Shown here one piece after another: positions 33,580 through 43,252 of a DNA stretch of 64,000 nt; the first letter of the stretch is position 1, and each line of letters starts with the position of its first letter. The notes beneath the pieces are model-generated. The model was not told the DNA's origin. It searched no databases and was given only the letters and a program-made list of their open reading frames with translations. This stretch comes from Sulfurospirillum halorespirans DSM 13726. Lineage in GTDB: Bacteria; Campylobacterota; Campylobacteria; Campylobacterales; Sulfurospirillaceae. Location of the stretch: NCBI RefSeq assembly GCF_001723605.1, contig NZ_CP017111.1:2666001-2730000 (forward strand), written 5' to 3'. The position numbers were made by a program, and so were the translations under genes.

Positions 33580-35211
33580 ATGACGTTTGTAGAGTTTATT
33601 AACCAAAAACTAGAGACCATCAAGTTTTCCAATAAAACCAAAATTCTCATTTTTATCATCTTAAGTGGAACGATGACCATTGGTTTTTTGATGTTTGTCT
33701 CCATTTTTGCGCTTAAATACGACTACGAAACTCTGTTTCAAAAGCACACCCAACCCCAAGTCGATCTTGAAGAGATCAAAGACAATTACCGTGTCAATAT
33801 CGCCGAAACGCTTCGAGACATCAAAGAGCGTCAAATCAGCAATGACGACGCCATCGAAGTGATCTATCTAGCACAACAGATCATCCACAAACAGTGGAAC
33901 AGCTACCAATTTGCAACCAACCGCCAAATCGGAGGACTTCCTTATCTTGCGAGTCGTTGGTTGAGCCTCTTTTTAGTCATGCCTGACATTCCTGAAAAGA
34001 CCATTTTTCAAAAAGGAATTGTGGATAAGATCAGCGTGAAAATGCAAAGCATTGATAGTAAAATCAACACGATGTTAGAACTCTTAAAATACTCCAAAAC
34101 CGAGCAAGCGAGTTTTTTGATTGATGACATTATGCTCGAAGCGAACTCGCTGAACATTTATCTCTCAAGCCTCATTACCACGCATCTCAAGCAGGCAATT
34201 ACCGAAAAACAGGTCAACGACAGCCTCTTTCAGACCAGTACGATCATGCTTATTCTGCTCATCGGTATGATCTTCTTTTTTATCACGATGGTGCTTTTTA
34301 TTATCATTAACCATTTTAAAAATTTGCATAACTATCTTGAGGAAAATATTCTTATCAAGACCAAAGAGCTTCGCGATCTTAACGATTCGCTGGAACTTCG
34401 CATTAAACGAGAAGTCGAAAACAGTCGTAAAAAAGACAACATCATGTTCCAACAAGCCAGACTTGCGAGTTTGGGAGAGATGCTTCAAAACATCGCGCAC
34501 CAATGGCGACAACCGCTGGGCTCACTGATGATGATTATTCAAAGTTTTGAGAGTAAGTTTTTAGCAGGCAAACTGGACGAACCCTTCATCGCTTCACGTG
34601 TCAAAGATGCCCAACTGCTCTCTTCCAATATGTCGGACACCTTGGAGGATTTTCGCACCTTCTTTAACCCCAACAAAAGCAAAAAAGCGTTTCGCATCAA
34701 AGAGGTGATCCAAAAAGCGGTTGACCTCTCCAAATACCAGTTGGAGCGCGAAGAGATCACGTTAGCACTTTTTATCAAAGATGACCTCGAAGTGTTTGGT
34801 TTTAAAAATGAGCTGATTCACGTGCTTCTCAATCTTATTGGCAATTCCAAGGATATTTTGGCGAGTAAGAGTGAGCAAATGGACAAGATTATTCACATCA
34901 TCGCCAAGCAAAATGAAGAGCGCATTTTTATCAATGTCATCGACAATGGTGGCGGAATAAAAAGTGATATAATACCCAAAGTGTTTGACCCCTATTTTAC
35001 GACCAAACACAAGAGTGTGGGCACAGGAATCGGGCTTTACATGTCCAAACAGATGGTGGAAAAACACATGCACGGAAAGATTACATGTAAGAATATTCGC
35101 CACAAATTAAGCACAAAATTTCTGTGGGCATGTACGATGTTTACGATAGAAATTCCAAAAAATTACATCAATACAAACGAGGGTGATGACGATGAACAAG
35201 CGCAATTTTGA
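33580..35211 (+). CDS. Sensor histidine kinase linked to selAB
   Basis: Membrane kinase of 543 residues: membrane segments near residues 22-45 and about 220-245, a periplasmic helical region between, a coiled coil, then the H-box LGEMLQNIAHQWRQPLGS, N-box NLIGNSKD, G1 DNGGGI, F-box FDPYFTTK and G2 GTGIGLYMS. The HQWRQP form is frequent in Campylobacterota. ATG at 33580 chosen because homology and the binding-protein stop both end there. Its partner regulator is the next gene, which it overlaps by 20 bp. Confidence 0.88.
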   Translation: MTFVEFINQKLETIKFSNKTKILIFIILSGTMTIGFLMFVSIFALKYDYETLFQKHTQPQVDLEEIKDNYRVNIAETLRDIKERQISNDDAIEVIYLAQQIIHKQWNSYQFATNRQIGGLPYLASRWLSLFLVMPDIPEKTIFQKGIVDKISVKMQSIDSKINTMLELLKYSKTEQASFLIDDIMLEANSLNIYLSSLITTHLKQAITEKQVNDSLFQTSTIMLILLIGMIFFFITMVLFIIINHFKNLHNYLEENILIKTKELRDLNDSLELRIKREVENSRKKDNIMFQQARLASLGEMLQNIAHQWRQPLGSLMMIIQSFESKFLAGKLDEPFIASRVKDAQLLSSNMSDTLEDFRTFFNPNKSKKAFRIKEVIQKAVDLSKYQLEREEITLALFIKDDLEVFGFKNELIHVLLNLIGNSKDILASKSEQMDKIIHIIAKQNEERIFINVIDNGGGIKSDIIPKVFDPYFTTKHKSVGTGIGLYMSKQMVEKHMHGKITCKNIRHKLSTKFLWACTMFTIEIPKNYINTNEGDDDEQAQF

Positions 35212-35866
35212 GTTACTCGGAAGCTTTACGATTCTTTACATCGAAGATGAAGCGGATTTGCTGAAACACACCACATCTGTTTTAGAAGATTTTGTGAAAA
35301 AAATCTACCCCGTACAAACGATCGAAGAAGCTTTGGAGATCATCAAAACTGAAAAAATTGACGTCATTGTCGCGGACATTCACCTCAAATACAGCAATGG
35401 TTTAGATTTTTTACGAACCCTCAAACATGACTTAGAGATCGAACTTCCCTCCATCGTCACCACCGCATTTACCGACACAGAGTATCTGCTCGATGCGATA
35501 AAACTTCATGTGGATAACTACCTCATTAAGCCTGTCAACATCAAAGAGCTCTTAAACTCACTGCACGATGTATTGCTTCCAAAAATTCAAGCCAAAGAGA
35601 TCGTGCGCTCGTATAACATCATCAAAACCATCTCCGCCGTGACCGATAGCAAGCAAGTCGAGATCATCCGTTTTATCATCAAAAATTTGGACAATGACAA
35701 TATGCTCAACTACTCCTACAGCGAGATTATGGAGCAAGTGGATGTCAGCAAACCTACTGTTATCAAGCTGTTTAAACAACTTGGAGACCAAGGGATTTTG
35801 ACAAAGATTCAAAACAAAAAATACCTTTTTGACGAGACCCAATTGCCGCTTCCGGAGAACGCATGA
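35192..35866 (+). CDS. Response regulator with C-terminal winged-helix-like domain
   Basis: Protein of 224 residues: receiver domain (about 5-120, ILYIEDEADLL acidic pocket, VIVADIHLKYSNG phospho-Asp, VTTAFTDTEYL, NYLIKPV Lys) and a DNA-binding C-terminus (SYSEIMEQVDVSKPTVIKLF) like the CitB/DcuR group. ATG at 35192 has GAGG at suitable distance; GTG 35183 and ATG 35186 are alternatives. It overlaps selA by 4 bp. Likely targets are its own operon and the divergent FDH operon 2. Confidence 0.85.
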   Translation: MNKRNFELLGSFTILYIEDEADLLKHTTSVLEDFVKKIYPVQTIEEALEIIKTEKIDVIVADIHLKYSNGLDFLRTLKHDLEIELPSIVTTAFTDTEYLLDAIKLHVDNYLIKPVNIKELLNSLHDVLLPKIQAKEIVRSYNIIKTISAVTDSKQVEIIRFIIKNLDNDNMLNYSYSEIMEQVDVSKPTVIKLFKQLGDQGILTKIQNKKYLFDETQLPLPENA

Positions 35867-37200
35867 ACGCTTTAAAAACGCTTCCCAAAGTTGACAAATG
35901 CCTTACACATACGCTTTTTGAAGGCTGTAATGCAACCTTAGTGATGAAAATCGCCAGAATAAAAATCGAAGCGCTGCGCCAAGCACTTCTCAACAAAGAG
36001 ATCGAGAGTTTTGATGAAGAGGCGTTAATGCACGAGATCAAAAAAGCCTACGACGCGCTTTTTGAGCCTTCACTCAAACCCCTCATCAACGCCACAGGGG
36101 TCATTTTGCACACCAATATGGGCAGAAGTTTGATCTCCAAAACCTTGTTGGATCGCGCCAGTGATGTCATCTGCAACTACTCCAATTTGGAATATAACCT
36201 AGAACTAGGAAGCCGAGGCGAACGCTATGAGCATGTTAGCACGCATCTTAAAGAGCTTTTAGGTGTCGAAGATGTTTTGGTTGTCAACAACAACGCTTCC
36301 GCCGTTTTTTTGATCTTAAACACCTTTGCCAAAAACCAAGAAGTTGTGGTTTCCAGAGGTGAATTGGTTGAGATCGGTGGCAGTTTTCGCATTCCTGAAG
36401 TGATGAAACAAAGTGGCGCCATTTTGAACGAAGTCGGAGCGACCAATAAAACCAAAATCACCGACTACGAGAGTGCCATCAACGAAAACACCGCGATGCT
36501 GATGAAAGTGCATCAGTCCAACTTTAGCATCGAAGGGTTTAGCGAAGCCGTAGCGTATGAAGATCTCAAGCAGCTCGCCACCCAAAACAATCTTTTGGAC
36601 TACTACGACCTTGGAAGCGGCTATGTGCCCAAACTGCCGTACAACCTTGGAAACCGCGAACATTCCCTTTCAGAAATTCTTACATGTAACCCTTCACTGA
36701 TCAGTTTCAGTGGCGACAAACTCTTTGGAAGCGTGCAAGCAGGCATTATCGCAGGGTGCGCAGATTTAATCGCGAAGCTGAAAAAGAACCAACTTCTTCG
36801 TATGTTACGGGTCGATAAAATCACCCTGAGTCTTTTAGAAGAGAGCATTAAAGCCTATCTGGCAGAAGAGTACGAGCAAATTCCAACCCTTTGGCTGCTG
36901 TTTCGAAGCGTCGAAGAGCTTGCGCAAAGAGCGTTACATGTAAAAGAGTCTGTTGGCGAAAATGCGTGCGAAATTGTAGAGAGTGAAACCTATATGGGTG
37001 GCGGTACTTTGCCCAATCGTCGCTTTCCCACGATTGCTTTACATGTAAAAGGAAAAGCGATGGTTTTAGAGCGAAAATTCCGCGAAAATTATGTTATAGG
37101 ACGCATTGAAAATGACCACTTTTTACTCGACTTTCGCACGATTCTTCCTAATGTGGAAGAAAAACTGAGTGAAATTATTAAACGCATTGTAGGGAATTAA
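35863..37200 (+). CDS. selA: L-seryl-tRNA(Sec) selenium transferase
   Basis: PLP enzyme of 445 residues that converts Ser-tRNA(Sec) to Sec-tRNA(Sec) with selenophosphate. Family marks: NATGVILHTNMGRS, YEHVSTHLKELLGVEDVLVV, GGSFRIPEVM and the PLP-lysine motif FSGDKLFGSVQAGIIAG. The start overlaps the response regulator stop (ATGA) and its stop adjoins the selB ATG. Needed for both FdhA proteins here. selD and selC (tRNA-Sec) were not found in the window. Confidence 0.95.
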   Translation: MNALKTLPKVDKCLTHTLFEGCNATLVMKIARIKIEALRQALLNKEIESFDEEALMHEIKKAYDALFEPSLKPLINATGVILHTNMGRSLISKTLLDRASDVICNYSNLEYNLELGSRGERYEHVSTHLKELLGVEDVLVVNNNASAVFLILNTFAKNQEVVVSRGELVEIGGSFRIPEVMKQSGAILNEVGATNKTKITDYESAINENTAMLMKVHQSNFSIEGFSEAVAYEDLKQLATQNNLLDYYDLGSGYVPKLPYNLGNREHSLSEILTCNPSLISFSGDKLFGSVQAGIIAGCADLIAKLKKNQLLRMLRVDKITLSLLEESIKAYLAEEYEQIPTLWLLFRSVEELAQRALHVKESVGENACEIVESETYMGGGTLPNRRFPTIALHVKGKAMVLERKFRENYVIGRIENDHFLLDFRTILPNVEEKLSEIIKRIVGN

Positions 37201-39036
37201 ATGGAGTATAGTATCGTTGGAACCGCAGGACACGTTGATCATGGTAAAACGGCTCTTATTACAGCACTCACAGGCTTTGAGGGAGACAGTTTAGAAGAGG
37301 AAAAACGCCGAGGCATTACCATCAACCTCAGTTTTTCGAGCATGCAAAATGAGGCAAAAAACGTCGCGTTTATCGACGTTCCAGGGCATGAAAAACTGTT
37401 AAAAAACATGATCTCAGGTGCCTTTGGATTTGATGCCAGCTTGGTGGTTGTCGATGCGAATGAGGGCATTATGCCACAAACCAAAGAGCATTTGGAGATC
37501 TTAAATCTTTTACATGTAAAGAACATTATCGTAGCCCTCACCAAAAAAGACCTTGCAACACCTGACGTCATCGAGCAGAGAACCTACGAAATCACCGAGT
37601 ATCTTAAAACACTTCAAAACCTCCATTTGGTCGAGATTATTCCTGTCAGTATTTACGAGCCTTCCACGATTCAAACGCTCAAAAATGCCCTCTTTGCACT
37701 ACCCGTAACGCCTAAAAAAAGCAACGGTCTTTTTCGCTACTACGTCGACCGCTCTTTCTCGATTGCAGGAGCGGGCACGGTTGTGACAGGAACCGTACTG
37801 GATGGCACTATCAAAGTCGGAGAAAAACTCTTTGCACCAGAGCTTGAAAAAGAGTTTGTTATCCGCAATCTTCAAGTGCATGATCATGACGTCGAAGCTG
37901 CGTTTTCGTCTCAGCGAACCGCGATCAACCTTCAAAATGCCCAAAAAACATCGTTTGAAAAAGGGGTATTGCTGTGCAAAAAAGGGTTTATTCGCGGTTT
38001 TGACTGCGCCGATGTCTGGATAGAGAGCATTGGTGGACATGTCCTGAAACACAACGCCAAAGTCATTTTATACGTCGGCACCAAGCAAGTTGAAGCGCGC
38101 ATTTTGTTTTACGAAACCGAAGAGAGTCTTGAGCGAGGTTTTGCCAAACTACAGTTCAATCACAAGCTCTTTTTAGTCCACGATGAACCGTTCATTATCA
38201 CAGCAAGCGGTCGCACCATTGGCGGTGGACGCGTACTTAATCCCATCAATGACCCGATGAAAAAAAAGGTGAAATTAGAGCTTCTTAAAGCACTGGACGC
38301 CAAGGATTTTAAAAGTGCTTTTACCCTTTTGGTGGAGATGCACAAACACGGTTTTGGGCTGATCTCCTCCAACCAACGCTTTGGATTGAACCATGAAGAA
38401 GCGATACTCATCGCTCATGAAATGAGTGACGTTTTTGTCGATGAAAAAGGCTTAGTCCTCTACCCGATTTCGATGAAAAACGAGTTGGAGCGCATCATTC
38501 AAGCCATTTACGCTAAAAATGCCTATGCCCTCCTCTCCGCCAATTCGCTCTCCCTCAAACTCAAATGGGCGAGCGTTGCGTTGGTGGAGAGTGTGCTACA
38601 AAAACTCTGCGATGAAGGCATGCTAGATTTGGTGAATGGCATCTACAAAAATGCGCAAATCGACATCGACAATATCGAAGCGCTTATCGAAGATAGACTC
38701 TATGCCATCTTACTGGGAGCAGAATTTACCCCAGACGCTCCGTACAACATCTACGATGAACTCGACATCGACCGCAAAATGGGTGATAACGCACTTAAAA
38801 ACCTCACGCGCGCTAAAAAGATCGTCCGATTGGAGCACAACCTCTTTGTCACAACCCTTGCGCTCAGTGCCATGATGGCGCATCTACGAGAGATTATGCG
38901 CAAAGAAAATGGCGTTGACATCAAATCGTACAAAGAGCACTTCGACATCAGCCGAAAATACCTCGTTGCGTATCTTGACTATCTTGATAATTTTGATGAT
39001 GTGAAAAAAGAGGAAAATAGAAGAGTTTTAGTGTAG
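37201..39036 (+). CDS. selB: Selenocysteine-specific elongation factor
   Basis: GTPase of 611 residues that brings Sec-tRNA to UGA codons marked by SECIS hairpins. Motifs: GHVDHGKT (G1), DVPGHEKLLKNM (G3), TKKD (G4), then EF-Tu-like domains II/III (GAGTVVTGTVLDG) and C-terminal winged helices that bind SECIS RNA. Directly follows selA with no gap. Length is normal. Confidence 0.96.
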   Translation: MEYSIVGTAGHVDHGKTALITALTGFEGDSLEEEKRRGITINLSFSSMQNEAKNVAFIDVPGHEKLLKNMISGAFGFDASLVVVDANEGIMPQTKEHLEILNLLHVKNIIVALTKKDLATPDVIEQRTYEITEYLKTLQNLHLVEIIPVSIYEPSTIQTLKNALFALPVTPKKSNGLFRYYVDRSFSIAGAGTVVTGTVLDGTIKVGEKLFAPELEKEFVIRNLQVHDHDVEAAFSSQRTAINLQNAQKTSFEKGVLLCKKGFIRGFDCADVWIESIGGHVLKHNAKVILYVGTKQVEARILFYETEESLERGFAKLQFNHKLFLVHDEPFIITASGRTIGGGRVLNPINDPMKKKVKLELLKALDAKDFKSAFTLLVEMHKHGFGLISSNQRFGLNHEEAILIAHEMSDVFVDEKGLVLYPISMKNELERIIQAIYAKNAYALLSANSLSLKLKWASVALVESVLQKLCDEGMLDLVNGIYKNAQIDIDNIEALIEDRLYAILLGAEFTPDAPYNIYDELDIDRKMGDNALKNLTRAKKIVRLEHNLFVTTLALSAMMAHLREIMRKENGVDIKSYKEHFDISRKYLVAYLDYLDNFDDVKKEENRRVLV

Positions 39037-39059
39037 AAACGACGCCTAAGCGCCGTTTC
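39036..39059. terminator. Hairpin between convergent selB and mfrE
   Basis: Inverted repeat GAAACG-A-CGC / GCG-C-CGTTTC with CTAA loop and one mismatch. No U-tract, so weak evidence for intrinsic termination; position between convergent genes supports it. Confidence 0.5.
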
Positions 39060-39077
39060 TAGTTGAGTTAACGAAGA

Positions 39078-39932
39078 TTATGCAAGTTTGCTCGCATCAA
39101 TCACGTTGTAATCAAGTCCTAATTTCTTAGCATCAATACCAAGCGCTAAACCTACCAATTGAGAAAGGTGAAGAACGGGTACACGTGCTTTTGATTTTGC
39201 AATACTTTGTGCATCATCTTGATAAATGTCTAATTGCATTTGGCAAAGAGGACATGGCGTTACTACACAGTCTGCTTTAGACGCAGCAGCACTGCTAACA
39301 ATACCACTGGTCATTTTCATAACCGATTTCTCAGCAGGATAAACCGCGTGGAAACCACAACAATCCAAACGTTTTTCAAATGGAACAACCTCTGCTCCGA
39401 GTGCTTTCACAACGGTTTCAAAACTGGTAGGATTCACAGAACTCTCAAAGCCTAAATCTTTTTCAGGTCTGACACTATGGCAACCGTAAAAGACAGCGAC
39501 TTTAAGATTTGAAAGTGGTTTTTTCACTTTCGCTTTAATCTCTTCAGCATTTTGAGCGAGTAACCAAAGAAGACTTGTCACTTCACTCGTCCCTTTGTAG
39601 TTCATCTTTCCTTCAGCAAGGAAGGTGTTGATACGCTCTTTTTGACCGTTATCCAGTTGTGTTTTAGCACGTGTGAGCATCAATAAACAGGTACTGCATG
39701 TTGTCAACATCGGTAGATTCATTTGCTCAGCAAGGGCAAGGTTACGTGCATTGGCAACCAACGTTGCTAATGGATCAACATCTTGTGCTTGAGAAGCACC
39801 ACAACAACTCCATCCTTTAATCTCTTTAAGGGTAATTCCCAAAATTGGAGCGATGGCTTCAATAGCCATTTTAGCTTCAATCGCGGCTTGAGTAAGCACG
39901 CAACCAGGGAAAAAAGCGAATTCTTTTTGCAT
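39078..39932 (-). CDS. mfrE: Methylmenaquinol:fumarate reductase subunit E (HdrB-like)
   Basis: Subunit of 284 residues with two CCG-domain motifs (GWSCCGASQ and RLDCCGFHAVYP) plus FFPGCVL, CSTCLLM and PCPLCQM cysteines, the layout of heterodisulfide-reductase B type proteins. In Wolinella MfrE binds the complex to the membrane and takes electrons from 8-methylmenaquinol. It lies 3 bp after mfrB. The lack of a signal peptide is normal, since export occurs with the Tat-targeted MfrA partner or is by other means. Confidence 0.88.
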   Translation of the reverse strand: MQKEFAFFPGCVLTQAAIEAKMAIEAIAPILGITLKEIKGWSCCGASQAQDVDPLATLVANARNLALAEQMNLPMLTTCSTCLLMLTRAKTQLDNGQKERINTFLAEGKMNYKGTSEVTSLLWLLAQNAEEIKAKVKKPLSNLKVAVFYGCHSVRPEKDLGFESSVNPTSFETVVKALGAEVVPFEKRLDCCGFHAVYPAEKSVMKMTSGIVSSAAASKADCVVTPCPLCQMQLDIYQDDAQSIAKSKARVPVLHLSQLVGLALGIDAKKLGLDYNVIDASKLA

Positions 39933-39935
39933 ACG

Positions 39936-40895
39936 TTACTCCTTGTTAGCAGCTTGTGCTGCTTTAATCATTTTTACTAAGTCTTTATGACCTTCGATCG
40001 TATGACCACCAAATACCTCTAACGGATTCATTTTGCCTGCACTCATTAACGTAACGGCTGTTCCAGCACGCATAACAGTGCTAACACCTTCGGTTCTAAG
40101 CGCAAGTCGAATCTCATTAAGACGACCTGAGTCTTCAACTAAGTCGGTATAGAAAGACTTAGCATGTGCTGGGCCTACGCCACTGTTTAAACCTTTTCGC
40201 ATTGCAAGAGCACGTAACCCTGCGATGTCATCGGCGGAGCTGATATGTTTGGGGCAACGATTTGCACACTCTTGGCAGTGAACACAGTTCCACAAACCAT
40301 TGGTTACGGACGGTTTAACATGAATCATTGGGTCTTTTGAACGTGAATCATTCGCAGCACGCCACGCATGGGTAAAGACAAATGGTTCCATATAGTCTGT
40401 ATGATCTGCTGTGAGTTTATTACACTCAGATGCACAACAACCGCAGAGGATACAATCCCATTGTTTAATAATGCGATCAAACTCTTCTTGATTTTGGCGA
40501 CAACCCTCTTTTTCTGAGAATTCAGATTTTGCCACAAGTGCGGGTTTGATTTTGCGTAGGTTTTCCATCGCAGGTTCCCAATCAACGACAAGATCGGAAA
40601 TCACTTTGAAGTTTGCCAAAGGAGCAATGCGGAAGGCATCGGTGTCGCCATACTCTTCAAAAAGTTCTGTCATCTTACTATCACAAGCAATATACGCATG
40701 TCCATTGACACGCACACCACAGGCGCCACAAATCGCACAACGACAAGATGCTGTAAAGTTGAGTGTTACATCTTGTGTCTGCTTAATTAAAAGCAATACA
40801 CTTAATAAGGTTAATGCTTCAATATCTTTTTTTTCTACCGTATAGGTTTGCTCATAGCTTTTTTTGCCATCAAAGCGTTCAATGATAAATTTCAT
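39936..40895 (-). CDS. mfrB: Methylmenaquinol:fumarate reductase iron-sulfur subunit
   Basis: Subunit of 319 residues with a 2Fe-2S motif (CRCAICGACGVRVNG then CDS), a 4Fe-4S motif (CILCGCCASEC) and a third group (CVHCQECANRCP). It passes electrons from MfrE to MfrA. The start overlaps the mfrA stop by 1 bp. Longer than classical FrdB by a C-terminal extension, as in Mfr enzymes. Confidence 0.9.
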   Translation of the reverse strand: MKFIIERFDGKKSYEQTYTVEKKDIEALTLLSVLLLIKQTQDVTLNFTASCRCAICGACGVRVNGHAYIACDSKMTELFEEYGDTDAFRIAPLANFKVISDLVVDWEPAMENLRKIKPALVAKSEFSEKEGCRQNQEEFDRIIKQWDCILCGCCASECNKLTADHTDYMEPFVFTHAWRAANDSRSKDPMIHVKPSVTNGLWNCVHCQECANRCPKHISSADDIAGLRALAMRKGLNSGVGPAHAKSFYTDLVEDSGRLNEIRLALRTEGVSTVMRAGTAVTLMSAGKMNPLEVFGGHTIEGHKDLVKMIKAAQAANKE

Positions 40896-42739
40896 TAGTA
40901 TTTCCTCTCCTCAACTTTAAACTGGGTGATTTCGACATCTCTCCAGCCCATTTGCAACTTACCGCTCTCATTCATCGTGACCATCGAGTGTTTTAGGAAG
41001 TTCGCATCATCGCGTTTCAAGAAGTCTTCTCTGGTATGTGCACCACGAGACTCTTTACGCTCGCTTGCAGCCAAACACGCCGCTTGAGATAAAAGCAACA
41101 AGTTACCCAGCTCAACATACTCCGTAAACGCGGTGTTATACACTGGATTTGGGTTTGGAATGCGTAACGCAGAATAGCGTGCTTGAAGCTCTTCTAAACC
41201 ACTTGATAACGAGGTAAGTTTAGCTTGTGTACGGAAAATTCCCATATTGTCCCAGTTTTGAGCACCGAGTTCTTCGCGAATCGCATACATCGCTTTGGCA
41301 TCGCCACTGCCACTGGTCACCTCTTTGAAACGGCTATTCCATTGGAGTGCGACATCATGAAGGCGTTTACCAGCACTGAAGTCTGCTTTACTGGCATACG
41401 CCGCTGCACCTTCGCCTGCAATTTTTCCTGTCACAACCGCGTCTGAGAGTGAGTTACCACCCAAACGGTTTGCACCATGAATCGAAACACATGAAGCTTC
41501 ACCTGCGCTAAAGAGTCCAGGAATCGGTGTTGACATATCATCAAATTTCGCAACATCAATACCACCCATAGAGTAGTGCGCCGTTGGTCTGATAATCATC
41601 GGCTGATCGACAAGATCGATGTTCTCAAAAAGCTTGCCTACGTGACGAATTTGTGGTAAATCTTTAATAATTTTTTCACGTCCAAGATGTCTCACATCGA
41701 GTAAAACATACGCCTCAAGTCCTTGACCAAACGCACGTCCTTCACGGATTTCAGTCTCAATAGCACGCGCAACGATATCGCGAGGTCCTAACTCCATTTT
41801 GCTTGGAGCGTAACGTTTCATAAAACGCTCACCTTGGTTATTGAGCAAGTAACCACCTTCACCACGTGCTGCTTCAGTAATAAGTGTACCACCGTGAACA
41901 ACACCGGTTGGATGGAACTGAACCATTTCTGGGTCTTTAAAGGCAACACCTGCACGAAGCGCTGCTGCAACACCATCACCTGTTGAGATGTAAGGAGTCG
42001 ATGTACGATTCCAGAAAATGCGGGTATAACCACCCGTTGCTAAAATAACCGATTTTGCACGAACCGGAGCAATGACACCGGTACGAATGTTACGTAATAC
42101 AGCACCTTCACAATGACCGTTGTCAACACCAATGTCAAGAAGTTCATGATCCATCAAAAATTTCACACCATTGCTGATGGCGTCATCCAAACAGGTGTGC
42201 GCCACAATATGGCCTGTTTTATCGGCAGAGAAGTTACAGCGCACTTTTGAAGCACCACCAAAAGGTCTCGCTTTGACTTTGCCCTCTTTAGTACGAGAAA
42301 AAGGCATCCCTAAATAATCTAATTCATTAATCGCTTCACCCGCGGCTTTACAGAATTTGATCGAAGAGTCTTGATCGACAAGAAAGTCACCACCTTTAAC
42401 GGTATCGTAAGCGTGGAGTTCATACGAATCACCCTTACTAAAATCAACAACACCGTTGATACCACCCTCAGCCATCGTCGTTGCACTGCGTGAAGGCATT
42501 GTCTTGCTCACGACAACCACGCTAAGCTTTGGATTTTTTTTCATTGCAGCAACAGCAGCACGAAGCCCTGCGCCACCCGAACCAATAATCAAAATATCGC
42601 ACGTTGGCATTTGCGTATCGGATGTTGCCGAAGATGTGGCAGCATACGCTTTTTCAACACCACCCGTACCAACCATTAATGCACCCATGGTAATACAAGC
42701 TGACTGCAGAAATTCTCTGCGGTTAAACTGTTCAGTCAT
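40895..42739 (-). CDS. mfrA: Periplasmic methylmenaquinol:fumarate reductase flavoprotein
   Basis: Flavoprotein of 614 residues related to SdhA/FrdA but with a Tat signal (NRREFLQSACITMGALMVGT), so it works in the periplasm. FAD-binding motif CDILIIGSGGAGLRAAVAA (about 47-65), catalytic HPTGV region and a C-terminal FrdA-like helical domain. The position of the FAD-attaching His in SdhA/FrdA (RSHT) reads RSAT here (Ala86), which would leave FAD non-covalent. Fumarate reduction (or methacrylate and similar acids) with methylmenaquinol is the assigned role. Confidence 0.9.
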   Translation of the reverse strand: MTEQFNRREFLQSACITMGALMVGTGGVEKAYAATSSATSDTQMPTCDILIIGSGGAGLRAAVAAMKKNPKLSVVVVSKTMPSRSATTMAEGGINGVVDFSKGDSYELHAYDTVKGGDFLVDQDSSIKFCKAAGEAINELDYLGMPFSRTKEGKVKARPFGGASKVRCNFSADKTGHIVAHTCLDDAISNGVKFLMDHELLDIGVDNGHCEGAVLRNIRTGVIAPVRAKSVILATGGYTRIFWNRTSTPYISTGDGVAAALRAGVAFKDPEMVQFHPTGVVHGGTLITEAARGEGGYLLNNQGERFMKRYAPSKMELGPRDIVARAIETEIREGRAFGQGLEAYVLLDVRHLGREKIIKDLPQIRHVGKLFENIDLVDQPMIIRPTAHYSMGGIDVAKFDDMSTPIPGLFSAGEASCVSIHGANRLGGNSLSDAVVTGKIAGEGAAAYASKADFSAGKRLHDVALQWNSRFKEVTSGSGDAKAMYAIREELGAQNWDNMGIFRTQAKLTSLSSGLEELQARYSALRIPNPNPVYNTAFTEYVELGNLLLLSQAACLAASERKESRGAHTREDFLKRDDANFLKHSMVTMNESGKLQMGWRDVEITQFKVEERKY

Positions 42740-43252
42740 AAAGATTTCCTCAGAATTAAATAGATGTCGTTAGAAAGATAGCTCCATACTCTTTTACATG
42801 TAACCTCTCTTTAAAAAGGTCATGCTTCAGAAATCTCACTTTTTCACTAACGTTAACGCGTTTGATAGCGTCACTCAATCCCCATAGAACAAGGCACACT
42901 TTGTAGTATGTCAAGCACTATGACCATCACCAAATAAGCTTTCACGAATGCAAACATTATTTTCACTTGAATTTTAACATCTAGCTTGGGATTAAAATGG
43001 GATTTTTCTTAAAATAATTCATTATATTTTTTTTATTATAAAGTTGTTTAAAGCCTGTGGGTAGGACTTTTGAGCGGAATAATGCCATCGAACAATTATA
43101 ATGACAGTTTATAGACATAATTCACTATTTTGACATTTTATAGACATAACTTTAATAATGACAGCTTATATACATAAGTTTATTTTTAGTTTATGAGACT
43201 TCTTGCAAAACTCAATTTGCAAGAAGTTTATGGATGCCCTTTTGTGAGTAGG
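42740..43252. other. Intergenic region upstream of mfrA
   Basis: About 510 bp without a gene between mfrA and the PsiE-like gene. It holds one TTACATGTAA copy (42794-42803) and three direct repeats (43102-43177). The mfr promoter is expected in the first 250 bp; the rest is AT-rich and may be a scar of a mobile element. Confidence 0.55.
43102..43177. repeat. Three 19-bp direct repeats
   Basis: TGACAGTTTATAGACATAA (43102-43120), TGACATTTTATAGACATAA (43131-43149) and TGACAGCTTATATACATAA (43159-43177), differing at one to three positions, with 10- and 9-bp gaps, giving a 28-29 bp period. The regular period of under three helical turns resembles arrays of protein-binding sites, as at ends of Tn7/Mu-type transposons or an operator array. 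The spacers are too short for CRISPR. Confidence 0.7.

Noticed and set aside
39037-39077. A tRNA-Sec gene (selC) near selAB
   Set aside because: The gap after selB is only 41 bp and folds as a simple hairpin; no tRNA-like cloverleaf was seen elsewhere in the gaps examined.
43102-43177. Three direct repeats as a CRISPR array
   Set aside because: Spacers are 9-10 bp, far too short, repeats are only 19 bp, and no cas genes are present.
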